Shown in pieces: positions 17,134 through 25,180 of a stretch of DNA of 54,557 nucleotides. The position numbers were made by a program, and so were the translations under genes. Below the pieces are notes generated by a model, which was not told where the DNA came from, did no database searches, and was given only the letters and a program-made list of their open reading frames with translations. Source of the stretch: Pseudomonas sp. CC120222-01a (lineage in GTDB: Bacteria > Pseudomonadota > Gammaproteobacteria > Pseudomonadales > Pseudomonadaceae); assembly GCF_003097235.1 (NCBI RefSeq), contig NZ_QEQQ01000032.1, positions 1 to 54,557 of the forward strand, written 5' to 3'. Every line of letters starts with the position of its first letter. Within the stretch, counting starts at the first letter, position 1.

Positions 17134-18417
17134 CTAGAAGTCGAAGGTGTAGCCGACAATCACCCGGTTCTCGTCCGCCGCATCGGCAAAGTTCGAGCGC
17201 ATGCTCGCATTGCGCCAGCGCAGCGACACGTTCCTGAATGGCCCCGACTGCACCACATAGGTGATGTCCGTAGTCCGCTCCCATTCCTCGCCCTCACCCC
17301 CCCTTGCCTCAAGCGCCCTGCCCTTGCTCGTGGCGATGCGCTGCGGGTCGACCTGGTCACCCTTAACGTAACGCACGTTGAAGGTCAGCCCAGGGATGCC
17401 CAACGCGGCAAAGTTGTAGTCATAGCGCAGCATCCAGGCACGCTCGTTGGCCAGGGCGAAGGTGCTGACCTGCTGCTCGCTGAACAGGTAGGTATCGGTG
17501 CCGCCCACATAGGCATAGGCGGTATCGCCGCTGACCTTCTGGTAGCCACCACTGAAGGTATGGCCTTGCAGGCTGTAGCCGAAGTTGGTGCTCAAGGTGC
17601 GGTTGTCCACTTCCCCCAGCAACGCCCTGCCCTGTTCCCGGGCGTTGAACCAGCGCCATTCGGTGAACGCCTCACCCGGCCCTGCAGCAACGCGGTACTT
17701 GAAACCCGCGAAATCACGACGGAACAGGTCTTTCAGCTCACTGGTGTGCAGGCTCACGGTCAGGTTCTTCAGCGGCTGGTAATCGGCCCCGGCGTAATAC
17801 AACCGGTCACTGCTCACCGTCGCTGAATAGGCGCCCTGTTGCGCCATTGCCGTCAGGTCTTCGAAATCGGTGGAATCGCGCAGTTTGGTCGCATCGACCT
17901 GCAGCACGGTGAAGGTGAAAGCGTCCAGGTCCTTGCTGACCAGCTGCGCCCCGTCGAACCACTGCGGGAACAGGCGACTGTAGTTCGACGCCAGCAGCGG
18001 CAATTGCGGGCTTAACCCACCGACCTGCAACTCGGTCTGCGACAGCTTCGCCTTGAACGTGGCAACCGCCTTGCCATACTCGTCCGCCGCGCGCTTGTCG
18101 CTGCCCCGCGGCAACAGCCCGGTGCCACTGCGGTCGGGCGAAGAATCGAGCTTGAGGCCCAGCATGCCGGCCGCATCCAGGCCAAAACCGACAACCCCGT
18201 CGGTATAGCCAGACTGCCACTTGAGCATGAAGCCCTGGGCCCACTCGCCTCGCCGCGACTGAGTGGCCGTATCGCCATGGAAATCGCGGTCGAAGTAGAA
18301 GTTGCGCAGCTCCAGGCTGCCCTTGCCATCGTCGACAAAGCCTGCCTGGGCCGCCTGGCACGCGCAGCCAAGCGCCGCGAGCATCAGCGATGCCCGCCGG
18401 GAGAGGGAAATGTTCAT
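17134..18417 (-). CDS. OprD-family outer membrane porin
   Basis: Predicted 427-residue outer-membrane substrate-specific porin. A signal peptide (MNISLSRRASLMLAALGCAC, cleavage after AQA near residue 25) is followed by the OprD start pattern GFVDDGKGSLELRNFYFDRD and ends in an aromatic residue (IVGYTFDF), as required for outer-membrane assembly. The ATG at 18417 is preferred over longer in-phase starts because the signal peptide begins there. It is the last gene of the MFS/CoA-transferase/lyase set and probably admits the same carboxylate. Confidence 0.9.
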   Translation of the reverse strand: MNISLSRRASLMLAALGCACQAAQAGFVDDGKGSLELRNFYFDRDFHGDTATQSRRGEWAQGFMLKWQSGYTDGVVGFGLDAAGMLGLKLDSSPDRSGTGLLPRGSDKRAADEYGKAVATFKAKLSQTELQVGGLSPQLPLLASNYSRLFPQWFDGAQLVSKDLDAFTFTVLQVDATKLRDSTDFEDLTAMAQQGAYSATVSSDRLYYAGADYQPLKNLTVSLHTSELKDLFRRDFAGFKYRVAAGPGEAFTEWRWFNAREQGRALLGEVDNRTLSTNFGYSLQGHTFSGGYQKVSGDTAYAYVGGTDTYLFSEQQVSTFALANERAWMLRYDYNFAALGIPGLTFNVRYVKGDQVDPQRIATSKGRALEARGGEGEEWERTTDITYVVQSGPFRNVSLRWRNASMRSNFADAADENRVIVGYTFDF

Positions 18418-18458
18418 GGTTACGCCTTGTTGTTGTTCTTGTTGGAAAGCGTTGCGGT

Positions 18459-19775
18459 TCAGGCTTTGGGGTTTCTGACGTAGCGCATCACCACCAGGCA
18501 GGCGATCAGGATCAGCGGGGCAATCGACAGCATGCCCATGTAGCTGCTGCCGGTAAGGTCGTTGATCTTGCCGACCATCACCGGCGCGACGATGCCGCTC
18601 AGCTGGCCGACCGAGTTGATCGCCGCCGTGCCGGTGGCGATGGCCAGGCCCGAGAAAGTCGACTGCGGGATGGTCCAGAAGATCGGGATGGCGATGAAAG
18701 TGCCCGCCGTGGCCAGCACCAGCGCTGCCATCATCGCCCAGGACGAGTCCGCATACAGACAGGCCAGCAGGTAGCCCAGCGCTGACGCCAGCAGGCAATA
18801 CACCAGGTAGCACTTGCGCTCGCCGGTGCGGTCCGAGCGCCGGGTCAGTAGCACCATACCGATGCAGGCCACCGCATAGGGCAGTGCCGACAGCATGCCG
18901 ACCCACAGCATGTCCTGCACGCCGGACGACTTGATCAGGTGCGGCATCCAGAAGTTAAGGCCGTAGGAAGCGGTCTTCACCACGTAGTAGATGAACGCCA
19001 TGATCGCCACTTCACGGGTCAGCAGCACCCGCCAGATCGACCCCAGCACCGGCTTCTGCACGCGCCGGTCCTGGGCCAGGTTCTCTGCCAGCAGGTCTTT
19101 TTCCTGGCGGCTCAGCCATCTGGCCGACTCGATGTCGCGGTCCAGCTTCCACAGCACCAGCACGCCCAGCAGCACGCAGGGCAACCCCGACATCAGGAAC
19201 AGCCAGTGCCAACCCGCCAGGCCCAGCACGCCGTCCATGGTCCCCAGCAGGAAGCCCGCTGCCGGCCCGCCCACCGCGCCGGCCAGCGGCACGGCGAGGA
19301 ACCACAGGCCGTTCATCTTCGCCAGGTGCTTGCGGGGGAACCAGCAGGCCAGGTAGAACAGGATCGCCGGGCCGAAGCCGGCCTCCATCACCCCGATCAG
19401 AAAGCGCAGGAAATACAGCGTGTACTGGGTGTAGGCAAACACCAGCGCCGCCGTGGCCAGGCCCCACGACACCATGATCCGGCAGATCCAGGCCGGCGCC
19501 CCGTAGCGCTTGAGGCCCAGACTGCTCGGCACTTCGAACAGCACGTAGCCGATGAAGAACATGCTCGCGGCCAGGCCATAGGCCGCGTCGCTCAGGCCCA
19601 GTTCAGCCTGCATCTGGGTCTTGGCGAAGCTGATGTTGATGCGGTCGAAGTAGGAAAACAGGAAGCAGATGATGGCCAGCGGCATGATGCGCCAGGCCAC
19701 GCGACGGTACAGCAGCAGTTCATCAATGTGGCTGTCGGCGCGCTCGCGCGCCACTTCGCCAGTCAAGGCAACCAT
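18459..19775 (-). CDS. MFS transporter, ACS family
   Basis: Predicted 438-residue inner-membrane carrier with about 12 membrane segments. FLFSYFDRINISFAK at the end of segment 1 and the EVPSSLGLKRYGA loop are typical of the anion:cation symporter family, which handles organic acids such as tartrate, phthalate and sugar acids. It is co-directional with the gamma-carbonic-anhydrase-like, CoA-transferase and lyase genes upstream and the porin downstream, so it is likely the uptake carrier for the pathway substrate. Confidence 0.88.
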   Translation of the reverse strand: MVALTGEVARERADSHIDELLLYRRVAWRIMPLAIICFLFSYFDRINISFAKTQMQAELGLSDAAYGLAASMFFIGYVLFEVPSSLGLKRYGAPAWICRIMVSWGLATAALVFAYTQYTLYFLRFLIGVMEAGFGPAILFYLACWFPRKHLAKMNGLWFLAVPLAGAVGGPAAGFLLGTMDGVLGLAGWHWLFLMSGLPCVLLGVLVLWKLDRDIESARWLSRQEKDLLAENLAQDRRVQKPVLGSIWRVLLTREVAIMAFIYYVVKTASYGLNFWMPHLIKSSGVQDMLWVGMLSALPYAVACIGMVLLTRRSDRTGERKCYLVYCLLASALGYLLACLYADSSWAMMAALVLATAGTFIAIPIFWTIPQSTFSGLAIATGTAAINSVGQLSGIVAPVMVGKINDLTGSSYMGMLSIAPLILIACLVVMRYVRNPKA

Positions 19776-19842
19776 GGTGGATCTCCATTCTTGTAGTTAT
19801 TGGAGAGCGACGGCGCCCGTTGTGGGCACCGCGTGCAACGGG

Positions 19843-20367
19843 TCAGCCAATGCGCACGAGCTTGTCCTTGAAGGCCTGGCCCTTGCGCACGTACTCGGCA
19901 GCATTGGCGTGCATGCCGGCGATGGCTTCGGGGCTCAGCTCACGCACCACCTTGGCCGGTGCCCCGAGGATCAGCGAGTTGTCGGGGAACACCTTGCCTT
20001 CGGTGACGATGGCGCCGGCACCGACCAGGCAGTTGCGGCCGATCACCGCGCCATTGAGCACCACGGCCTGGATCCCGACCAGCGCGCCGTCGCCGATGCT
20101 GCAGCCGTGCAGCATGGCCTGGTGGCCGATGGTCACGTTGCGGCCCACGGTCAGGGCAAAGCCCGGGTCGGCATGCAGCACCGCCCCTTCCTGAACGTTA
20201 CTGTGCTGGCCGATGCGGATCGGCTCGTTGTCACCGCGCAGCACCGCCTGCGGCCACACACTCGCGCCCTGCTCCAGGGTGACATCGCCGATGACCGTGG
20301 CGTCCTCGGCCACGAAGGTTTCCGGGTGAAGGGTCGGTGTCAGTGTGTCATATCGATAGATCGCCAT
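19843..20367 (-). CDS. Gamma carbonic anhydrase-like hexapeptide-repeat protein
   Basis: Predicted 174-residue left-handed beta-helix protein of the gamma-class carbonic anhydrase/PaaY/CaiE family. Hexapeptide repeats fill most of the chain and the metal-type histidines are seen in NVQEGAVLHAD and VTIGHQAMLHGCSIG. PaaY-like relatives act as thioesterases or carbonic anhydrases next to CoA pathways. The start directly abuts the CoA-transferase stop (20368), which argues for a role linked to the CoA steps, perhaps rescue of stalled CoA thioesters (inference). Confidence 0.85.
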   Translation of the reverse strand: MAIYRYDTLTPTLHPETFVAEDATVIGDVTLEQGASVWPQAVLRGDNEPIRIGQHSNVQEGAVLHADPGFALTVGRNVTIGHQAMLHGCSIGDGALVGIQAVVLNGAVIGRNCLVGAGAIVTEGKVFPDNSLILGAPAKVVRELSPEAIAGMHANAAEYVRKGQAFKDKLVRIG

Positions 20368-21570
20368 TCAGTGCGCCCCCTGGGCCAGGTCGTCGGTTTT
20401 CAGCACACCCGCCGCACACAGCTCGGCGATGTGTTCGTCGCTGTAGCCCAACTCGCGCATGACCTTGTGCGTGTGCTCGCCAATCCGCGGGATCGGCCGG
20501 CGCGGCTGCAGGCGCTGGCCGTCCAGCGACAGTGGCAGCAAGGGCATCGGCGTGCTGCTGCCATCTTCCAGCTGCAGGTCCGCCATGCCGCCGCTCTGGG
20601 TCAGGTGCGGGTCGTCGAACAACTCTTCCGGGCGGCGGATCGGCGCGAAAGGAATGCCGTTGGCCTCCAGTTCCACGGCCAATTGCCGGGCATCGAGGTT
20701 GGCGAACACCTCGGCCAGGTGCGCCAGCAGGCGTGGCCGCTGCACGACCCGGTCATTGTTGGTCGCCAGCGTCGGGTCATCGAGCAAGGCGGTCTGGCCC
20801 AGCAGCTGGCACAGGGCCTGCCATTGGCCTTCACCCGTGGCAGCAACGAACATCTGCTCGCCACCGGCGAAGGTGAACACGTCGTAGATGGCCCAGGCGC
20901 TGATGCGGTTGGGCATCGGCGCCGCCGCCTGGCCGGTCACCACGTACTGCTGCATGTGCTGGGCCGCGAGCAGCACGCAGTTCTCGTACAACGCGCTCTG
21001 CACTTCGCGACCGGCTCCGGTGGTGTGGCGCTCGTTGAGCGCGGCCAGTACACCAATGGCGCCGAACATGCCGCCCATGATGTCGTTCACCGAACTGCCA
21101 GCGCGCAGCGGGCGGCCCACCGGCCCGGTCATGTAGGCCAGGCCGGCCATCATCTGCACCACTTCGTCCAGGGCCAGGCGGTTGTCGTACGGGCCGCTGA
21201 GGAACCCCTTGTGCGAGGCATAGATCAGCCGGGGATTACGCTGGCGCAGCGTGGCGTAGTCGAAACCCAGCGTGTGCATGCGCCCGGGTTTGAAGTTTTC
21301 GATGAACACGTCGGCGCTGTCGATCAGCGCCAGTACTGCCTCACGGCCCTGGGGCGTGTCGAGGTCGACGGCGATGCATTGCTTGTTGCGGTTGAAGGTG
21401 CGGAAGAACCCCGCCCCCGCCCCGAGCAAGCGGCGTGTGCCGTCACCACGGGTGGGCTCGATCTTGATCACTTCGGCACCCAGGTCGCCCAGGATCATGC
21501 CGCAGGTGGGGCCCATGACCATGTGCGAAATCTCGACGACACGAATGCCGTCCAAAGGAAGTCTGGACAT
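20368..21570 (-). CDS. CaiB/BaiF family CoA-transferase (class III)
   Basis: Predicted 400-residue class III CoA-transferase. The N-terminus LDGIRVVEISHMVMGPTCGM and DLGAEVIKIE are hallmark motifs, and SVNDIMGGMFGAIGVLAALNER surrounds the expected catalytic aspartate. It would move CoA from a donor such as succinyl-CoA to a carboxylate. Its start overlaps the lyase stop by one base, so it probably activates the acid whose CoA ester is cleaved by the lyase. Confidence 0.9.
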   Translation of the reverse strand: MSRLPLDGIRVVEISHMVMGPTCGMILGDLGAEVIKIEPTRGDGTRRLLGAGAGFFRTFNRNKQCIAVDLDTPQGREAVLALIDSADVFIENFKPGRMHTLGFDYATLRQRNPRLIYASHKGFLSGPYDNRLALDEVVQMMAGLAYMTGPVGRPLRAGSSVNDIMGGMFGAIGVLAALNERHTTGAGREVQSALYENCVLLAAQHMQQYVVTGQAAAPMPNRISAWAIYDVFTFAGGEQMFVAATGEGQWQALCQLLGQTALLDDPTLATNNDRVVQRPRLLAHLAEVFANLDARQLAVELEANGIPFAPIRRPEELFDDPHLTQSGGMADLQLEDGSSTPMPLLPLSLDGQRLQPRRPIPRIGEHTHKVMRELGYSDEHIAELCAAGVLKTDDLAQGAH

Positions 21571-22490
21571 TACAAATTTCCTGGGTAGTTGAGTGGCAGG
21601 CCAGCGCGGGCGATGGCGCCGTACAGCGGTTCATCCGGCAGCGCCTCACGCAGCAACTGGCGCGAGGCGATCAGCGCTGGCAGGTCGATGCCGGTGTCGA
21701 AGCCCATGCTCTGCAGCATGAACACCAGGTCCTCGGTCACCGTGTTGCCCGACGCGCCCGGTGCGAACGGGCAACCGCCAAGGCCGGCAAGCGAGGCATC
21801 CAGCTCGCGGATGCCCTGCTGCACCGCCACCAGGCTGTTGGCCAGGGCCAGGCCACGGGTGTCATGGAAGTGCGCAGCGCGCAGGCGCTCGCCGGCTATG
21901 GCGCGCACGGCCTGGATCACCGTCGCTACCTGGCCGGGATTGGCATAGCCCGTGGTGTCGCCCAGCGAAACCAGATCGCAGCCGGCCTCGATCACTTGTA
22001 GGGTCAGCTCGCAGAGGTCGCCCAGTGGCACCTCACCCTGGCGGGTGCAGCCAAAGGCCACCGACATGCCGGCGATCATCTGCACCTCATGACGCCCCAG
22101 TTCGCTGCGCAGCTGGCACATGCGCCCCAGCTCCTCGACCATCTCCTGCGGCGTGCGGCGCACGTTGGCCAGGCTGTGGGCGGTGCTGACCGACACCGGC
22201 GCGACAATCCGCTGGGCACCAGACTCCAGTGCATCCTGCGCACCGCGCAGGTTGGGTGCCAGCACCGTCACCAGCAGGTCGGGATACGTCAGGGCATGGG
22301 CCACCACCTGTTTGGCATCGGCCATCTGCGGCAGCAGCCGGGCCGGCACGAACGAGGCGACTTCCATATGGCGCACGCCAGCGGCATAGGCACTGTCGAT
22401 CCAGCGCAGCTTGGCGGCGGTCGGCATTACCGTGTGCAGGCTTTGCAGGCCATCGCGCATGCCGACTTCATTGATGGTTATTGTTGTCAT
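21570..22490 (-). CDS. Hydroxymethylglutaryl-CoA lyase family protein
   Basis: Predicted 306-residue TIM-barrel lyase of the HMG-CoA lyase/DRE-TIM family. Visible motifs are NEVGMRDGLQ (metal and catalytic Arg/Asp), HFHDTRGLALANS (metal histidines) and the catalytic loop GLGGCPFAPGASGN with its cysteine. HMG-CoA lyases split 3-hydroxy-3-methylglutaryl-CoA to acetyl-CoA and acetoacetate; bacterial relatives may split other 3-hydroxyacyl-CoA esters. ATG 22490 is preferred to GTG 22493. Located between LysR and CoA-transferase genes. Confidence 0.88.
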   Translation of the reverse strand: MTTITINEVGMRDGLQSLHTVMPTAAKLRWIDSAYAAGVRHMEVASFVPARLLPQMADAKQVVAHALTYPDLLVTVLAPNLRGAQDALESGAQRIVAPVSVSTAHSLANVRRTPQEMVEELGRMCQLRSELGRHEVQMIAGMSVAFGCTRQGEVPLGDLCELTLQVIEAGCDLVSLGDTTGYANPGQVATVIQAVRAIAGERLRAAHFHDTRGLALANSLVAVQQGIRELDASLAGLGGCPFAPGASGNTVTEDLVFMLQSMGFDTGIDLPALIASRQLLREALPDEPLYGAIARAGLPLNYPGNL

Positions 22491-22588
22491 CACGGTCTCT
22501 CTGTCTGAAGCGTGGGGCCAGACTAAGAGCAGCGCGACAGGCAGAAAAGACGTGTTTCACGGGCTGATCCATCGTCAGCCGCGATGGA

Positions 22589-23500
22589 TCAATCGCGGGC
22601 TTGCCAGGCCGGCGCGCGCAGCAGCAAATGGTCGAGCAGGCGCCGCGCAGACAGGCTCAAGGCATGGCGGTCGCGCATGCAGATGACGAACTCGCCCAGC
22701 GCCCAGTCATCGGTCAACGGGATCACCCGCAGGTCGAACAATTGCGCATAGCGCGCCACCGCCTCTTGCGGGAACACCGCCAGGCCCAGGCCGAACTGCA
22801 CCAGGCGATAGGCCGCGTCGAACGACGACACGTACGAGCGAAAGCGCAACGCCTTGCCCGCCGCCTCGGCGCTGTTGCGCATGAAGGTATTGAGCGTGGC
22901 GAAGGCCGACAGGCCCAGGTGCTCATAATCCAGCGTCTCCTCGAAGGCGATGCTGTCACGCCCGGCCAACGGGTGATCGGCGCCGACCACCACCGCCAGG
23001 TGATCCTGCCGGTACGGCACGAACTCCAGGTCGCCGACGGCCATGGACTTGCGGCAGATGCCCAGGTCGGCACTGCCCTCCGCCACCCCGCGTACCACGT
23101 CCGGGCTGAAACGCTCTTCGATATCGGCCTGGATCAGCGGGTTGTCGAGCATGAACGCCGACAGCTCCTCGGGCAGGAACTCCATGATCGACGACACGTT
23201 GGCCAACACCCGCACATGCCCGCGCGCGCCTTCGGCGTACTCGCTCAATTCGCTGTCCAGGCGCTCCATGGCCCGGGTCAGGCCGCGCGCATGGCGCAGC
23301 AGCGCAAGACCCGCCGGGGTCGGCTCGACGCCGCGCTTGCTACGCTTGAGCAACGCTGTGCCAAAGCGCGCTTCGATATCCGAAATCCGCTTGCTGACCG
23401 CCGACGGCGCCATGAACGCCCGCTCGCTGGCACGGGCAATGGTGCCGGCTTCGCAGACCACGATGAACAGGTGCAACGACAGGTGATCGAGGGGTTGCAT
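22589..23500 (-). CDS. LysR-family transcriptional regulator
   Basis: Predicted 303-residue regulator with an N-terminal winged helix-turn-helix (FIVVCEAGTIARASERAF then APSAVSKRISDIEARFG) and a LysR effector domain. It is upstream of and co-oriented with the lyase/CoA-transferase/carrier/porin set, 98 bases from the lyase start, and probably activates it in response to the substrate. It is the last GC-rich gene before the AT-richer microcin island. Confidence 0.9.
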   Translation of the reverse strand: MQPLDHLSLHLFIVVCEAGTIARASERAFMAPSAVSKRISDIEARFGTALLKRSKRGVEPTPAGLALLRHARGLTRAMERLDSELSEYAEGARGHVRVLANVSSIMEFLPEELSAFMLDNPLIQADIEERFSPDVVRGVAEGSADLGICRKSMAVGDLEFVPYRQDHLAVVVGADHPLAGRDSIAFEETLDYEHLGLSAFATLNTFMRNSAEAAGKALRFRSYVSSFDAAYRLVQFGLGLAVFPQEAVARYAQLFDLRVIPLTDDWALGEFVICMRDRHALSLSARRLLDHLLLRAPAWQARD

Positions 23501-24046
23501 GGCGGTACCTGTTGCTTGAATGGCAGCATCCTAGCACCTGCGTGGCAGGTTACGTCGCAACACGGACATTTCAATTCAGAGAGATACCGTCAAGATCGAT
23601 TAGACCGGCCGGCGGGGAGTTATTTTTAACAACAGCTGCTCCGCGGCCAAAGCCGTTTTCAAAGCATGCGTGGTGAACTCGGCAACCTCTCTCCACGCGA
23701 TTTTGTATTTTTTACATCCCGAAACACTATCAAACAGATTGAAAGTCACCAGGCTGCCGTTCCCAAGCTAAGCCAGGGCTGACGCAATCAGAACAATCCT
23801 AACCGTGAAAGAACTAAGTCCTACACAGCAGGCAGCTCTTTCTTACCGCCCACAAGGAACGCGACCGTAAATCTTAAGATAACCCGAAATTTCTGAAAGA
23901 ATCTTCCTACAAGACCGAGGATAGCAACAAGCCGCCGACTTATAAGTCTCAACCTATCAAAATCTCGAGCCATCTTGACTTTGCTCGACAGCTCTTCAAC
24001 TCTGAAAGTGCTCCGGCATTTCGGAGCAACAACCAAGGAGACTTAA
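23501..24046. other. 546-bp gene-free leader region before the microcin operon
   Basis: Nothing convincingly coding is seen here. GC-rich sequence near the LysR start gives way to AT-richer sequence from about 23570, so the left island boundary probably lies at 23520-23640. TTGACT at 23975-23980 could serve as a -35 box but the expected -10 position (AACTCT) is poor, so the mcbA-like promoter is unassigned. TGCTCCG/CGGAGCA (24009-24015/24022-24028) forms a 7-bp hairpin with a 6-base loop just before the ribosome binding site AAGGAG (24035-24040). Confidence 0.6.
24009..24028 (+). promoter_or_regulatory. Hairpin just upstream of the precursor ribosome binding site
   Basis: Perfect 7-bp inverted repeat TGCTCCG...CGGAGCA with loop GCATTT. 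It ends six bases before AAGGAG, so in mRNA it would be a 5'-UTR stem close to the start codon, possibly stabilising the transcript; it could also be a DNA operator. Role not established. Confidence 0.4.
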
Positions 24047-24253
24047 ATGGACAATCAATACGGCATCAATCTTATGACGTTGTCACTAGAACCTACCGGC
24101 GAAATGGAAGCGGAATTCTTTGGCGGTTCCGGTAGTGCTGGTGGGTGTGGTGGAAGTGGTGGGTGCGGAGGCGGCGGCGGTTGTAACGGCGGCAGCGGTG
24201 GCTGCTCCGGAGGCAGCAACTCCATTGACAACAACGAGCACACCCAACAATAA
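24047..24253 (+). CDS. mcbA: Microcin B17-like azole-modified peptide precursor
   Basis: 68-residue RiPP precursor. The N-terminal leader (about residues 1-25) contains YGINL at residues 5-9, aligning with the FGVVL recognition motif of E. coli McbA where Phe8 and Leu12 are needed for binding the synthetase. The core from about G26 is Gly/Ser/Cys-rich (GGSGSAGGCGGSGGC onward) with cysteines at 34, 40, 46 and 53 and serines at 28, 30, 37, 50, 54, 57, 59, ending in a polar tail, DNNEHTQQ. Cys and Ser flanked by Gly are heterocyclised to thiazoles and oxazoles in microcin B17, a DNA gyrase poison. AAGGAG six bases before ATG gives strong translation. Five synthetase/export genes follow. Confidence 0.93.
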   Translation: MDNQYGINLMTLSLEPTGEMEAEFFGGSGSAGGCGGSGGCGGGGGCNGGSGGCSGGSNSIDNNEHTQQ

Positions 24254-24264
24254 CTAGAATGCGG

Positions 24265-24294
24265 GTGCCATCTTGACGAATGATAAGATGGCAC
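24265..24294 (+). terminator. Strong intercistronic hairpin between mcbA- and mcbB-like genes
   Basis: Perfect 10-bp inverted repeat GTGCCATCTT (24265-24274) and AAGATGGCAC (24285-24294) around a 10-base loop, 12 bases after the precursor stop. No T-run follows, so it is more likely an attenuator or 3'-end protector of the precursor mRNA than a full terminator, which would give more precursor than enzyme. The downstream gene begins 19 bases later with its own AGGA site. Confidence 0.7.
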
Positions 24295-24313
24295 TTGCCT
24301 GCAGGATCACACA

Positions 24314-25180
24314 ATGAAAACCTTGAGAGTTTACAACTACGAAATACTCAACTTCGAACAAGAGCCCGTCATCTTTACATCAACTGGCTTCACAAAACTG
24401 GTTGACCCAAAAATCACTAACACCCTGGTTCGCCTGGGAAGCATGAACACTCAACATCTCTCCGAGGGCGATCTGGAGTCGCTTCTTCGCTCAGAGGATC
24501 TCCAACCGGAGCCTGCAACTGAATTTCTCAAATCCTTATCAGTGCTCGGAGACGAAGTTAGCTTACCCTATTTGAAGAGAGTCGTAATTTTCACCGATAT
24601 GGTCATTTCTGAGTCTTTAAAAAAATTCCTAGAGGAACAGCGGCGGCAGCGATTGCAGATACTCCCTCTCCCCAATGATTTGCCAGCCATTGCCTCAAGC
24701 CCTACATTATTTGTATTTGCATGCATGAAATTGCGACCCAACTCAATAAAAAAAATGTACACCACCGTACTCCAACAGAACCCAGGCTCAGCGGCTAGCA
24801 TTGGATTCGTGAGCGGCAATTACTTCCATCTGACTGAGGCGCATCTACCGGAAATTGGAAATCCCTGTGCATTCTGTACGCTCGATCGAATCTCGCACTA
24901 TGAAAGATTGAGAAGTAGCCACCATTATTGGAGCCGGATATGGGCATTCTGTAGCGCGCAGAATTTAGACTTACCTTTGACCCCTATAAATGAGTACCAA
25001 CGCACACTTATTTTTGGAGCCATCGTGGAGTTCGCCGATAAGCTTACGCAAGCTCCAAAACTCAGGAGCACTCAAGACCGAATACTTCTCTCACGAACTG
25101 TGAATCTACAGAACGGCTTCCTTACTGAAGACAGCAGTATCCATTGGCCTCTTTGCGAATGCATAGGAGCTGAGCAATGA
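24314..25180 (+). CDS. mcbB: McbB-like subunit of the azole synthetase (leader-binding, zinc)
   Basis: 288 residues against about 295 for E. coli McbB, in the same operon position. McbB is the E1-like component that holds the precursor leader and scaffolds the McbBCD complex. Two cysteine pairs, CAFC (C185/C188) and CEC near the C-terminus (C281/C283), form a likely structural zinc site as in McbB-type proteins. Overall similarity is judged from length, cysteine layout and neighbours, as the family diverges strongly. Its stop overlaps the next start (ATGA). Confidence 0.82.
   Translation: MKTLRVYNYEILNFEQEPVIFTSTGFTKLVDPKITNTLVRLGSMNTQHLSEGDLESLLRSEDLQPEPATEFLKSLSVLGDEVSLPYLKRVVIFTDMVISESLKKFLEEQRRQRLQILPLPNDLPAIASSPTLFVFACMKLRPNSIKKMYTTVLQQNPGSAASIGFVSGNYFHLTEAHLPEIGNPCAFCTLDRISHYERLRSSHHYWSRIWAFCSAQNLDLPLTPINEYQRTLIFGAIVEFADKLTQAPKLRSTQDRILLSRTVNLQNGFLTEDSSIHWPLCECIGAEQ

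Noticed and set aside
23975..24003. TTGACT as a sigma-70 -35 box for the precursor gene
   Set aside because: The matching -10 position reads AACTCT, too poor to call a promoter.
23821..24036. 71-residue open frame on the minus strand in the microcin leader
   Set aside because: No ribosome binding site of note, no recognisable pattern, and it overlaps the expected promoter and 5' UTR of the precursor gene.
24110..24230. Short GGT/GGC-rich repeats resembling a tandem repeat or CRISPR-like array
   Set aside because: They are codons of the Gly-rich peptide core within a well-placed gene; there are no regular spacers.
24055..24294. Proline-rich open frame antisense to the precursor
   Set aside because: The proline runs are only the complement of the glycine codons of the microcin core.
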